The notes below the pieces were generated by a model. The model ran no database searches. It was not told where the DNA came from and was given only the letters and a program-made list of their open reading frames with translations. A DNA stretch of 64,000 bases from Terriglobia bacterium. Its GTDB lineage: Bacteria > Acidobacteriota > Terriglobia > Terriglobales > Acidobacteriaceae. The position numbers and the translations under genes were made by a program. The DNA is taken from NCBI GenBank assembly GCA_020073165.1, contig JAIQFP010000005.1, forward strand, positions 1 through 64,000. The letters run 5' to 3'. Below, one piece after another: positions 1-9,250 of the stretch; within the stretch, counting starts at the first letter, position 1, and every line of letters begins with the position of its first letter.

Positions 1-505
1 GTGCTGCTTCCGCTAGCTGCTCGCGTGGAACGCGGCTTTCTTTGGCGGCGTTGGCTTCCACGAAGCTGCCGTCCACCGACAGATGCTTGCCTTCGACCAG
101 CCCGACTTCCACGCACTGCCGCACGATCTGCTCAAACAACTGCTCGAACAGCTTTGACTGCTGAAACCGTCCGTGCCGGTTCTTGGAGAAAGTGGAGTGA
201 TGCGGGATCTCCTGATCGAAGCCCAGACCGGTGAACCAGCGCCAGGCCAGGTGCATACGCAGTTCCTCCACCAACTTCCGCTCGCTGGTGATGCCGTACA
301 GGTAGCCGATCAGCAGCATGCGCAGCAGCAGTTCGGGATCAATCGACGGCCGACCGGTCTCGCTGTAGCTGTCTTTCAATTGCTGACGTACAAACTCAAA
401 GCTGATGTGCTTGTCGATAAGCCGTAGCAGATGGTTTTCAGGAACCTGATCTTCCAGACGGAAGTAGTAGAACAGCGCTTCGGAGCGGTCGTGTTGCCCC
501 ATCAT
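1..505 (-). CDS. IS1182-type transposase, N-terminal part (cut by window edge)
   Basis: Reading the minus strand from an ATGATG pair at 505 gives 168 open codons to the window edge. The translation holds the DUF772-type N-terminal domain of IS1182/IS5-like transposases (RPSIDPELLLRMLLIGYLYG) and TGLGFDQEIPHHSTFSKNRH, then VDGSFVEANA, which should carry the first Asp of the DDE triad. A GGAGG ribosome site lies about 10 bases before the start. The rest of the catalytic domain is outside the window, so intactness cannot be judged. The outer end of the IS probably lies near 590-615, where GACTTTTTCAACA resembles many IS termini; no inverted-repeat partner is visible. Confidence 0.85.
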   Translation of the reverse strand, partial: MMGQHDRSEALFYYFRLEDQVPENHLLRLIDKHISFEFVRQQLKDSYSETGRPSIDPELLLRMLLIGYLYGITSERKLVEELRMHLAWRWFTGLGFDQEIPHHSTFSKNRHGRFQQSKLFEQLFEQIVRQCVEVGLVEGKHLSVDGSFVEANAAKESRVPREQLAEAA

Positions 506-682
506 GATCAGCAGGCCTCCAACGATGAGAATCCAACAGAGCATGGACGAATGCTTTCTTCTAACACGCCTCGGCTGAATCTCATCCTGCTAATCGAAGT
601 GACTTTTTCAACACCCACAGGCGATTACACTCATTGAACCCAGCCCGAGTCGGTGACCGACGGTCAATGAGTTTTACGTCAA

Positions 683-1522
683 CTATCTCTTGGCCGCACC
701 AGCGGGAGGGGTCCAGAGGAAGCCGTGCTGCCTTCCATTTGAATCTAAGAAAAAACCTACTACCTCTCCGGCGTCATTGATAGCGGTGGCTTCAGTGATG
801 TTGGATCCCGGGAACTGTACTGTCTGCACAACACCATTCTGGTACACAAAGCCAGCGGCCACATCTGGGGTGGAGAGATACACGCCCACAAGAGCGGTAC
901 CGGCATTGTTGATTCCTAATTCTAGAGCGGATGGCAGACTTGGTAGGAGCAGCCTGCGAGACACGCCCCTGAAGTACTCAAAGTTCGCCCCGGCGAAGCC
1001 CACGAGCTTACCTTTAGTGCTGATTCCGTAAACGTAAGTGTCAAATTCATGAGGGAGCTGGATGTCTATGTAATCTGAACCCACCAGCGCAAACCCATGA
1101 AAGTGGCCGTGATAATAGTAATACCCGCCGACTGTGCCAGCATTGTTGATACACGTTGGCGTGGTCTGCTGCTGCGTGATTGGATCGATAATCGTCTTGA
1201 ATTCTTGAGTGTTCAGATCGTAAACAAAGCCTGTTGTGCTGACGCCCACAACTTGTCGGAGATCGTTTACGCCCCCGAAATTGGTAGCCTGCCCCTTCAA
1301 GTTCACAGATGTATAAACATCGCCGTTGAGCACGAATCCATGGGCGCCTGCAACATCGTAATAGAAGCCAACAATGTCCCCGACGTTGTTAATCCCCGTG
1401 GCATGGGTCAGAAGTGAGCCCGGAGGATCTATCTGCGTGTAGGTTCCTTGTGCCAGCGCCAGTGGGGCGGATGCAATCAGGAATGCGGCTAAGAAGCAAA
1501 CTGCGTTGCGGGGATTCACCAC
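683..1522 (-). CDS. Secreted HAF-like repeat protein
   Basis: A 279-aa protein starting at GTG 1522, chosen because GGAGG lies 6 bases before it and because the signal peptide (NAVCFLAAFLIASAPLALA, cut before QGTYT) then begins a few residues in. The longer open frame upstream adds Cys/Trp-rich sequence without a ribosome site. The mature part contains recurring units of the type 'INNxGxxVGxYxxxxxxxHGFxxxxG', as in the extracellular HAF-repeat family, which form beta-propeller-like folds. No enzyme motif is present and the function is unknown. It lies between the IS1182-type transposase and the integrase remnant, so it may be cargo of an old insertion. Confidence 0.75.
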   Translation of the reverse strand: MVNPRNAVCFLAAFLIASAPLALAQGTYTQIDPPGSLLTHATGINNVGDIVGFYYDVAGAHGFVLNGDVYTSVNLKGQATNFGGVNDLRQVVGVSTTGFVYDLNTQEFKTIIDPITQQQTTPTCINNAGTVGGYYYYHGHFHGFALVGSDYIDIQLPHEFDTYVYGISTKGKLVGFAGANFEYFRGVSRRLLLPSLPSALELGINNAGTALVGVYLSTPDVAAGFVYQNGVVQTVQFPGSNITEATAINDAGEVVGFFLDSNGRQHGFLWTPPAGAAKR

Positions 1523-1760
1523 GGCACACCTCCACCACCAAAAAGCCGAGCAATTGTGCGCTCGGAAGGGGCAGAAATCAAGGTGCAAAGAGTTTACACA
1601 CATTGTTGTAATGAGGCGTTCTTACAGCAGTTTGCCACTGCCTGCTATGCCCACGACGGGGCAGCGAACGCTCAACTACACCATAGATGCCTGGCCTGGC
1701 AGTTGTGCGACGCGAGTTTCCTGACTGGAAAATCTATTGAGCGCGATGACGGGAGGGATC

Positions 1761-2336
1761 ATGTCTAGAGCACACCTTGTAGTTCAGGCTAGTGTCTTGC
1801 TTATATTCACTCTTGTGAGTGCGCAGTGGAGTTCCAGTCAGGGAACGAGTGCAACCCACGCCCTGACACTCAGTGCTGACAAAGAATCCGTCGTTCGTTT
1901 CTTTTATCAGCCCAACGACAGCAATTATTTCCACGTTGCATTGCTCTTTCGAGTAGTCGAAGGAAGCGACCCACGTTGGAACACAGCACCGGTGTTCGAC
2001 GTGGGTCGAACTGCCTATGTTTCCTTTTCGGAAATGCGACAGCTCATGACCGCCCTGTCTGCTGCGAATCTATCTTGGGACGAGTCGGCGAAAATCGAGG
2101 GTCTTGAAACTTACAAGAATATTCACTCTTATCGCGGCATGGGCGTCAAGGTGCTGTCCGCCAACGAAACCGCCAAAACCACAATCGCAGCGGACAAGAT
2201 TTGCGAGACGCTCGCTCCGCTGGACGCAGCACTACAAACACCACGGGCTCTATGGGAGTTTCAACTGTTTCGAACGCAATATCACTGTCAGGTTTCGAAC
2301 TCTAACCCTAAGGCTTACCCTGACCGGGTTCCTTAG
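1761..2336 (+). CDS. Secreted hypothetical protein
   Basis: A 191-aa protein starting at ATG 1761, preceded closely by GGGAGG. It has a signal peptide (MSRAHLVVQASVLLIFTLVSA). The mature part has mixed alpha/beta composition and a single Cys pair (KICETLA and YHCQVSN) that could form a disulfide. No family is recognised. An in-frame ATG 24 bases upstream is possible but lacks a ribosome site. The gene sits just upstream of the recombinase remnant and may be island cargo. Confidence 0.6.
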   Translation: MSRAHLVVQASVLLIFTLVSAQWSSSQGTSATHALTLSADKESVVRFFYQPNDSNYFHVALLFRVVEGSDPRWNTAPVFDVGRTAYVSFSEMRQLMTALSAANLSWDESAKIEGLETYKNIHSYRGMGVKVLSANETAKTTIAADKICETLAPLDAALQTPRALWEFQLFRTQYHCQVSNSNPKAYPDRVP

Positions 2337-2387
2337 AGAGTGGTAGGCGCAAAATCTCATCATCGTGGGTGACCCTGGATTGGGTGA

Positions 2388-2600
2388 ACACAACCAGGCC
2401 TGGGCGTCCCAGAGAAAGTGATTCAGCAGATATTGCGGCACGCGAACGTGAGCACAACCAGCACGTACTACATCAAGACGGTTCCCGCCCAAGTGACCGA
2501 CGCGATGGAAAAACTGCAACAGGCATTGCCGGAATCGTTATCTGGCAACGAAGTGGCAACAGACGCCTGGAAGGCCGCGGCATTCTCTGCCATTAACTAG
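2388..2600 (+). pseudogene. Tyrosine recombinase (integrase) C-terminal remnant
   Basis: About 70 codons in frame after a TGA at 2385 read LGVPEKVIQQILRHANVSTT followed by STYYIKTV. This is the end of a phage-type integrase catalytic domain: the His of box II (LRHA) and the tyrosine nucleophile (TYY) are kept, while the N-terminal and core-binding domains and the first catalytic Arg are missing. No start codon with a ribosome site precedes it. It lies 21 bases from the encoded 3' end of tRNA-Arg, the usual site for such integrases, so it is probably what remains of an integrated element. Confidence 0.8.
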
Positions 2601-2621
2601 TGCCCTTTCATTGAGGTGGGA

Positions 2622-2698
2622 TGGTAGCCCCGGGGTGACTCGAACACCCGACCAACGGTTTAGGAAACCGCTGCTCTATCCATCTGAGCTACGGGGCC
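2622..2698 (-). tRNA. tRNA-Arg (anticodon CCU)
   Basis: The minus strand folds into a complete cloverleaf. The acceptor is GGCCCCG with CGGGGCT (one G-U), the D-arm GCTC/GAGC, and the anticodon stem GCGGT/ACCGT with loop TTCCTAA (anticodon CCT). The T-arm is GGGTG/CACCC with TTCGAGT, the discriminator is A and the terminal CCA is encoded. Its 3' end points toward the integrase remnant. Confidence 0.95.
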
Positions 2699-3219
2699 AT
2701 AAAGGACTGAGGTTCTGAGAGTCAGTTTACAACAGCGGTAGGCCGGAAGCCGGAGTGCCAAATCTGGCCCGGTGTTACTTCAGAATTCGCAAGTCCAGGT
2801 GCAACTGCAATCGGGGCTGTGCGGCGTCTGGTCTTGGTAGGAGTGACATCTCCTTCAACTACGGAGCGAGCGACGTGAATCGCTGCGTCGCTCCGCTTGC
2901 GCTGCCCCCGCTTGGATGCGCCTTTCAGTCGATTTCTTGAGCATTGTCAGTGATTCGCGGCACTCTGCAATGTGATGGCTTGGATGGTTCCGCGAAATCA
3001 GAAATGCCCCGTGGGTTACGGCCATCAGGCCGTTGCACCTGACCTGGATTGTAGCCAGAAGCTCCCCATCTCGCGTCGAAGCCGGGTTCGCAACCAAACC
3101 CGGGGCTAGAATTTCAGCGTAGCCGGGAGGCTCACCCTGTAATCATCTTCGCATGCGCACGCTTGTCTTTTTTGGCCCTTTGATTCCTCCCGGTGATATC
3201 GCGCAAGGAGGACATCCAT
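2699..3219. other. Gene-poor interval
   Basis: About 520 bases between tRNA-Arg and the GloVer-repeat gene. The 80-codon frame at 2855-3097 (minus) has no ribosome site, no recognisable domain and Ser/Arg-rich composition, so it is not called. Several G+C-rich inverted segments are present but no clear terminator. The last 20 bases contain the AAGGAGG site of the next gene. Confidence 0.5.
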
Positions 3220-4449
3220 ATGCAATTCCAGAAAAATTCTTTGAAACTGGCTGTGGCTCTCCTCTGCCTTCTCATGGTCCTGATCTTCGGCGGCCAGGCC
3301 TGGGCGTACAGAGTGGTGCATCGCTTCACTCTCAAGGACGGGAACCAGCCCTGGGCTGGCCTGGTCGCCGACGCCGCCGGCAACTTCTACGGCACTACCT
3401 ACTGGGGAGGCCGTTATCGCTGGGGTAGCGTGTTCAAGCTCTCCCCCACTCCCGACGGCCGGTGGCCGGAGAGCGTGATCTACAGTTTCGGCAGCGACGG
3501 CATTAATCCCTGTTCCCCTCTCATTCTCGACGACGCAGGCAATCTGTACGGCGCTACTTTCCAGGGTGGCGCCTTCGGAAATGGGGGCACGATCTTCAAG
3601 CTGGTCCCAAACCCTGACGGAAGCTGGACTCACGTTTTGCTCTACGAATTCACCGATGGCGTGGATGGGTCTGCGCCCGAATCCCGCCTAACGTTCGATT
3701 CCGAGGGGAATCTTTACGGTACCGCGTCTCGAGGCGGCCTCGGCTACGGCAACGGCACCATCTTCAAACTCGCCCCCAATCCGGATGGCAGCTGGACCTA
3801 CACCCTGATCTATTCCTTCAATAACCGCTCTGACGGTTTTTCCCCCATCGGCGGTCTGGTGTTCGACACCGCCGGCAATTTGTACGGCACCGCCAACGGC
3901 CAGGGCATGTACACACACGGCACCATCTACAAACTCACTCCCGATGGAAACGGCGAGTGGACCTTCAGCACCATCCATCAATTCACCGGAGGCGATGACG
4001 GAAGCAACCCTGTCGCCAGCCTGGTCTTCGACCAATCCGGAAATCTCTACGGAACAACCTCGGACTGGCAGGGTATTGCGGTGGGGAACGGGGCTGTCTT
4101 CCAGCTGCAACCCTTGCCGGACGGTAAGTGGAGATACCGCACGCTCCACTACTTCACAGGGGGCTGGGACGGGAAACAGCCGTTCTGCGACGTGGTGCTG
4201 GACGCTGCCGGCAATCTCTACGGAACCACCCGCGCCGGCGGAGATCACGGTATGGGCGTGGTGTTCAAGCTGATCCCCACGCCGGAGCATCCCTGGAAAC
4301 TGGAAGTGCTGCATCACTTCTGGGGCGGCCAAGACGGGAATTACCCCAACGCCGGACTGACCTGGGATGGAAACGGCAATCTTCTCGGCACGACCGTGTA
4401 CGGGGGCGCGGACAACAACCGCGGAGTCGTATTTCAGCTCACACCCTGA
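3220..4449 (+). CDS. Secreted GloVer-repeat protein (choice-of-anchor tandem repeat)
   Basis: A 409-aa protein. The start is ATG 3220 because AAGGAGG lies 9 bases upstream; an in-frame ATG at 3193 lies before that site. An N-terminal signal segment (KLAVALLCLLMVLIFGGQAWA) is followed by about seven tandem units of 45-55 residues with the core 'DxAGNLYGTTxxGG...GxVFKLxPxPDGxW'. This is the GloVer-containing tandem repeat common in Acidobacteriota, probably a beta-propeller. No catalytic residues stand out. The protein is exported and likely cell-surface. Its role is unknown. Confidence 0.85.
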   Translation: MQFQKNSLKLAVALLCLLMVLIFGGQAWAYRVVHRFTLKDGNQPWAGLVADAAGNFYGTTYWGGRYRWGSVFKLSPTPDGRWPESVIYSFGSDGINPCSPLILDDAGNLYGATFQGGAFGNGGTIFKLVPNPDGSWTHVLLYEFTDGVDGSAPESRLTFDSEGNLYGTASRGGLGYGNGTIFKLAPNPDGSWTYTLIYSFNNRSDGFSPIGGLVFDTAGNLYGTANGQGMYTHGTIYKLTPDGNGEWTFSTIHQFTGGDDGSNPVASLVFDQSGNLYGTTSDWQGIAVGNGAVFQLQPLPDGKWRYRTLHYFTGGWDGKQPFCDVVLDAAGNLYGTTRAGGDHGMGVVFKLIPTPEHPWKLEVLHHFWGGQDGNYPNAGLTWDGNGNLLGTTVYGGADNNRGVVFQLTP

Positions 4450-4856
4450 CCCACATTTCCGGGCCGCTCCGCCTTTCTCCAGCGGTGCGGTCCGGAGGTT
4501 GCACCCATATCAAGAAGAATCGCAGGGAAACCAGCAAAACGACACCGAGAGGTCTCCCCAAACCGGGGAGACTCATGGCATTTCAGGCCATCCCAATCTT
4601 CAAATCGCGGATGACATGGCGCACCAAGCTTTGATTGCAGCCTAGGCGTCTACGATGGCAGGCCGGCGAATGGGTCGGTGGCCGCAGCGTGATCTCCGGG
4701 TTGGCGTGGCGAGCTGCGACTGCTCTCTCCCATCTTTAAGTTGACAGCACCAAGAGGATGCGGCACACTGGCGAACCAACCGCGCGGGTCCCCGTCCCCG
4801 GGGGACGAGATCATCATTGGTTGTCAGCACAGTCTGTTTTCGCAGAAGGGGATGGG
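4450..4856. other. Intergenic leader region with a strong hairpin
   Basis: About 400 bases without a gene. A near-perfect stem-loop, GTCTCCCC at 4552-4559 and GGGGAGAC at 4565-4572 with loop AAACC, lies 100 bases past the GloVer gene but has no T-run. A second G/C hairpin is near 4790-4808. The rest probably includes the promoter and leader of the beta-helix gene. No known riboswitch consensus was found. Confidence 0.4.
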
Positions 4857-7800
4857 ATGAAGGCAGTGAGCGTTTGCGCGCTGGGTGTGTTGGTTTGCTG
4901 GGCCTTGGTCTTTACCAGTACAGGTTGGGCGCAGGGCTCTGGCGCGAATGTGAACGAGGGTTTGGAGACCACCTCCTACTGGGTGGACGTCAATAACGGT
5001 TCCGACTCCAATCCGGGAACCCAATCCCAGCCTTTCAAAACCATTGCATATGCCGCGGCGGTCGCCGAGGCGAACACGGCCAGCGGTACCAAAGTGACCA
5101 TCAATCCCGGCATTTATCGGGAGGCTATCGGCCTTTCGACAACCGGCCAGAGCACGACTTTTCCCATCACCCTGGAGGCCGCCACAACCGCCACCGCAAT
5201 TCTGAACGGCGCCGATATATTCACCGGATGGCAGCCTTACAGCGGCAACGCGAAAATTTATACCAACGCGTGGCCCTACCAGTACGGGTTGTGCTCCTCG
5301 GACACGGGCGGCGCTCCCTTCGAGCAGGACATTGTGCTGCGGCGGGAAATGGTGATCGTGACACCCAACGGGGGAACGCCGATGCCGCTCACCCAGGTGC
5401 TATCACTGGCGCAGATGCAGCAGGGAACCGTCTACGTGGACGAGGCCGGAGGGACCATTTACATCTGGCCGGCGAATGGCACAAACCTCAATACCGCAAC
5501 GGTCGAGGTGGCCACGCGCCCCAACCTGATCTCCATCTCCAACACATCGCAAATTGTGCTGCGCGGGCTCACCTTCCAATATGCCAACTCGTGCCGCACC
5601 GATGCGGCGGTCCCCGTCTACAACTCCAATAACATCCTGATTGATAGCGACTTCTTTTACTGGAACAACGCGCAAGGGGTTGCCCTGACCGCCGACCGCA
5701 ACACCACGGTGCAGAACACCATCGCCAACCACAACGGCCAGGGCGGCATATCCGGATATCAGACGCTGCAGGGAGTGTGGTCCGGCAATACCACGAACTT
5801 CAACAACTGGCGTGGATCGCAGGGCGCTTACTACCTGTGGAGTTCGGCGGGCTTTCACCCTTACGCCAACCACGACGACACGGTGGCGGGGCACACCAGT
5901 ATCTTCAACCAGACATTTGGCGTGCACTTCGACACGGACAACATGAACATCGTGGCCAGCGGGATGGTCTTGTCCGAGAACCTGCTGGCCGAAGGCTTCG
6001 TGGAAAAGAGCGAGGGTCCCATCACGATTTCCAGCAGCTACATGTGCAATGGAAATCCCGTGACCGGGCCGAACTCGATTGGCTTTGAGGCGCGCAACTC
6101 GGAAAACATCACCCTCAGCGGCGACCTGATTGCCGATGACAACAGCGAACTCACTATCTTCGGCGTGGCCGGCGGCATTCTGGTGACCAACTGGCAGACG
6201 GGCCAGGTTTACAACCTGGTCACCAAGAACATGAGCAACACCGGCAATACGATTGTCGGCAACACGCTGGGAAGTACGCCGCCCGAAGCGCTTTTCTACG
6301 ATGGATCGCTCGACGGAGCGGACTGGGCCATGTTCGCCAGTTCCTTCACCTCGAACAACAACACCTATTGGAGCCCGGTTCTTAGCACGCCGTTTACGGT
6401 TCCGGTCCCCAATCCCTTCACCGAGCTGAGCTTCTCCGGGTGGCAGGGGTTGGGATTCGACCTGAACTCGACCTTCACCCAGCCGACCGGGAACTACCTG
6501 GCGCCCTGCACCCTGAATGCCGACAGCGCCGAGTTCTGGCTGGTGCAAAACGCGCTGGCTACGCTGCAACCGATCCTGTCCGGGGGAACCGCGTCTTTCG
6601 AGGACACGGTTACTCCCATACTGGGGTTCAATGGCACCGTGACGCTCACCGCCGACGGGGTGCAAAACATTCCCGGGGCGACGGGGAGCTGGAGCAATAA
6701 CACGATAACGGGGGGATCCGGTACCGCGACCTACACGGTGACGACCAGCGCCTCGACTCCGACCGGGGTGTATCCCATTACTATGATCGCCAACAGCGGG
6801 AGCATCACCAAAACCACGGTGGGTTCGTTGCTGGTGAATACGAATGTTGCCATCGACCCGCTGATTGCCAATCTCGGCGGCGTGGATGTGGGCAGCCCCA
6901 GTCCAGCGTTCACCGCCACTGTGGTTAACGTGTCGAGCACGACGCCGTTGGCAATTTCGAATGTCACAACCAGCGGCGACTTTGCTCAGACCAATACTTG
7001 CGGCACGCTGCTGGCGGCGGCTTCCAGTTGCGCGATCACCATTACCTTTACGCCAACGGCGGTCGGAACCCGCACTGGAACTCTAACCATCACCGATGTG
7101 GATGGCGGCAGCCCTCAGAAGGTATCCCTGACGGGCATGGGTGTGGGGGTGCCGATTGTCAGCCTTTCCCCAACCAGCCTGACGTTTCCTAACACGAACG
7201 TCGGCAGTTCCAGCGCGCCGATGAATGTCACCCTGACCAACACCGGGACCGCAACGCTACTCATCTCCAGCATTTCCATCACCGGCCTGAATGTGACGGA
7301 TTTCAGCCAGACCAACACTTGCGGCACTTCGGTAGACATCGGCGCCAGCTGCACGATAAGTGTCAGTTTTGTGCCGCAAGTGACCGGACCACGCAGCGCC
7401 ATGGTGAGCATCTCTGACAATGCCGGCACTGTGCCGCAAAGCGTCAGCTTGAGCGGTACCGGCACAGCCCCCGTCGTGTCCCTCAATCCGACCTCGCTCA
7501 ACTTCGGCAGCGTGCCACTCGGCAGCAACAAGAGCCTACCTGTCACGCTCAAAAACACCGGCACCGGCACGCTCACCATCAGCAGTATCAGTTTCACCGG
7601 CACCGATCCCGGCGACTACTCCCAGACCAATACCTGTGGGGGCTCCGTCCAAGTGGGCGCCAGCTGCACCATTACGGTGACTTTCACTCCCCAGGCCCTC
7701 GGTCCGCGGCCAGGGATCATGCAGATCTTCGACAACGCCTTAAACAGCCCGCAGGGAGTGAACCTCTCGGGTAGCGGGTCGGGACCGCAGGTTAAACTCC

Positions 7801-9041
7801 AGCCCAATGCCATCAACTTCGGCAGCGTGCCGGTGGGCATGAAGAGTGCTGCGAAAACCGTCACCCTGACCAACAGCGGCACCGCCGACCTGATCATCAG
7901 CAGCATCACCATCGGGGGTAGCGATCCCCAGGACTTCGCTCAGACCAACAACTGTCCAGGCACGGTCCCGCCGAGTGGAAGCTGCACGATCAGCGTGACG
8001 TTCATGCCGACGACAACCGGCACTCGCACTGGGACGGTCAGCATCGCCGACAACGCCAGTAACAGCCCACAGACCGTCAGTCTGACCGGCAAAGGCACCA
8101 GTGCAGGCGGAGTGACTCTCACCCCCAACAGTCTCACGTTTACCACACAGCTGGTCGGGGCTGCGAGTAGACCACAGAAGATCACGGTCAAGAACACTGG
8201 CACGACGGCGGTGACGATCAACAGCATCACGATCACCGGCCCGAATGCGGCCGATTTTTCGCAAACCAATACCTGCCCCACCTCGCTGGGCGGTGGAATG
8301 ACGTGCGCCATTACGGTCACGTTCAAACCCATCGGGTCCGGCACGCGAACGGCCTCGGTCAATGTGACCGATAGCGATGGGACGCAGACGGCCTCGCTGA
8401 CCGGCACCGGCACGGTGGTTTCGCTAATGCCGGCTGTGCTGAATTTCCCAACCACGGCGATCGGCCACAGCAGTGCGGCGAAAACAGTGACGATGAAAAA
8501 TGTGGGCACCACCTCCATCAGCATCACCGGCATTACCATCACGGGAACCAACCCCGGCGACTTCGCCCAGACCAACACTTGCGGCTCTTCGCTTGGCGCG
8601 GGCGCAAGTTGCACGATCAGCGTGACCTTCACTCCCACTGCAAGCGGAACCCGGAGCGCGACGGTTTCCATCAGCGACACCGGCGGCGGCAGCCCGCAAA
8701 CCGTGCCCTTGACCGGCACGGGGACTACGGTGTTCCTGTCACCCACCGTGCTGAATTTCCCGTCTACTGGGGTCGGGCACAGCAGTGCGGCGAAAACCGT
8801 GACTCTGACCAACGTAGGTACGACCGCGCTCACAATTACGAGCGTGACCATCATCGGCACAAACCCGAACGACTTTTCGCAGACCAGCACCTGCGGATCG
8901 TCGGTAGCGGGGGGCGCGAGCTGCACCTTCAGCGTGGTCTTTAGCCCAACGGCGACGGGAGCGCGAAGCGCGACTCTTTCCATCAGCGACAGTGGGGTGG
9001 GTAGTCCGCATATCGTCGCCCTCGGCGGAACGGGAATGTAG
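4857..9041 (+). CDS. Secreted parallel beta-helix protein with seven ASH (choice-of-anchor D) repeats
   Basis: A 1394-aa protein starting at ATG 4857, with an AAGGGG ribosome site just upstream and a signal peptide directly after (MKAVSVCALGVLVCWALVFT, cut near WAQG). Residues about 30-600 form a right-handed beta-helix of the DUF1565/pectate-lyase-like type (YWVDVNNGSDSNPGTQSQPF, then many N-rich rungs). Residues about 600-660 form an Ig-like linker. From about 665 to the end are seven repeats of roughly 100 aa, each with 'FSQTNTCG...GASCTISVTFTP...G(T/P)R...VSLTGTG', the ASPM-SPD-2-Hydin-like module. It has a paralogue at 32001-33959 that lacks the repeats. A carbohydrate-related surface role is likely but unproven. 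Confidence 0.88.
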   Translation: MKAVSVCALGVLVCWALVFTSTGWAQGSGANVNEGLETTSYWVDVNNGSDSNPGTQSQPFKTIAYAAAVAEANTASGTKVTINPGIYREAIGLSTTGQSTTFPITLEAATTATAILNGADIFTGWQPYSGNAKIYTNAWPYQYGLCSSDTGGAPFEQDIVLRREMVIVTPNGGTPMPLTQVLSLAQMQQGTVYVDEAGGTIYIWPANGTNLNTATVEVATRPNLISISNTSQIVLRGLTFQYANSCRTDAAVPVYNSNNILIDSDFFYWNNAQGVALTADRNTTVQNTIANHNGQGGISGYQTLQGVWSGNTTNFNNWRGSQGAYYLWSSAGFHPYANHDDTVAGHTSIFNQTFGVHFDTDNMNIVASGMVLSENLLAEGFVEKSEGPITISSSYMCNGNPVTGPNSIGFEARNSENITLSGDLIADDNSELTIFGVAGGILVTNWQTGQVYNLVTKNMSNTGNTIVGNTLGSTPPEALFYDGSLDGADWAMFASSFTSNNNTYWSPVLSTPFTVPVPNPFTELSFSGWQGLGFDLNSTFTQPTGNYLAPCTLNADSAEFWLVQNALATLQPILSGGTASFEDTVTPILGFNGTVTLTADGVQNIPGATGSWSNNTITGGSGTATYTVTTSASTPTGVYPITMIANSGSITKTTVGSLLVNTNVAIDPLIANLGGVDVGSPSPAFTATVVNVSSTTPLAISNVTTSGDFAQTNTCGTLLAAASSCAITITFTPTAVGTRTGTLTITDVDGGSPQKVSLTGMGVGVPIVSLSPTSLTFPNTNVGSSSAPMNVTLTNTGTATLLISSISITGLNVTDFSQTNTCGTSVDIGASCTISVSFVPQVTGPRSAMVSISDNAGTVPQSVSLSGTGTAPVVSLNPTSLNFGSVPLGSNKSLPVTLKNTGTGTLTISSISFTGTDPGDYSQTNTCGGSVQVGASCTITVTFTPQALGPRPGIMQIFDNALNSPQGVNLSGSGSGPQVKLQPNAINFGSVPVGMKSAAKTVTLTNSGTADLIISSITIGGSDPQDFAQTNNCPGTVPPSGSCTISVTFMPTTTGTRTGTVSIADNASNSPQTVSLTGKGTSAGGVTLTPNSLTFTTQLVGAASRPQKITVKNTGTTAVTINSITITGPNAADFSQTNTCPTSLGGGMTCAITVTFKPIGSGTRTASVNVTDSDGTQTASLTGTGTVVSLMPAVLNFPTTAIGHSSAAKTVTMKNVGTTSISITGITITGTNPGDFAQTNTCGSSLGAGASCTISVTFTPTASGTRSATVSISDTGGGSPQTVPLTGTGTTVFLSPTVLNFPSTGVGHSSAAKTVTLTNVGTTALTITSVTIIGTNPNDFSQTSTCGSSVAGGASCTFSVVFSPTATGARSATLSISDSGVGSPHIVALGGTGM
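6846..9038 (+). repeat. Seven in-frame tandem repeats encoding ASH domains
   Basis: Units of about 300 bases, starting near 6846, 7155, 7470, 7780, 8110, 8415 and 8730, encode the same module. Units 6 and 7 are closest to each other (both begin LNFP..GHSSAAKTVT), which points to recent duplication at the 3' end. Each keeps two Cys (NTCG and SCxI), likely forming a disulfide. Confidence 0.85.
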
Positions 9042-9250
9042 ATCGAAAAGGGAGACGGCAAGGACCAGGGCTGGAGCACTCCAGGAAACGCCAGCTCGGG
9101 CTGCGACGGACGGTTGCCAGATCGCTCCGCATCGTCAGCGCGAGACCTTCAGGTACCTCTGTCACTTGCGGGCAAGCTCACCTCCCAAGTAAATTCGGCT
9201 CAGGGGAAGGGGATTGGTCTGTCTTTAGGCGGAATCCGCAACCGACTGGC

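Noticed and set aside
2855-3097. 80-codon open frame between tRNA-Arg and the GloVer gene
   Set aside because: No ribosome site or known motif; left as gene-free sequence.
5403-6665. 420-codon open frame on the minus strand
   Set aside because: Antisense of the beta-helix domain, with no signal, motif or ribosome site.
7940-9079. 379-codon open frame on the minus strand
   Set aside because: Antisense of the ASH repeats; its own repeats merely mirror them.
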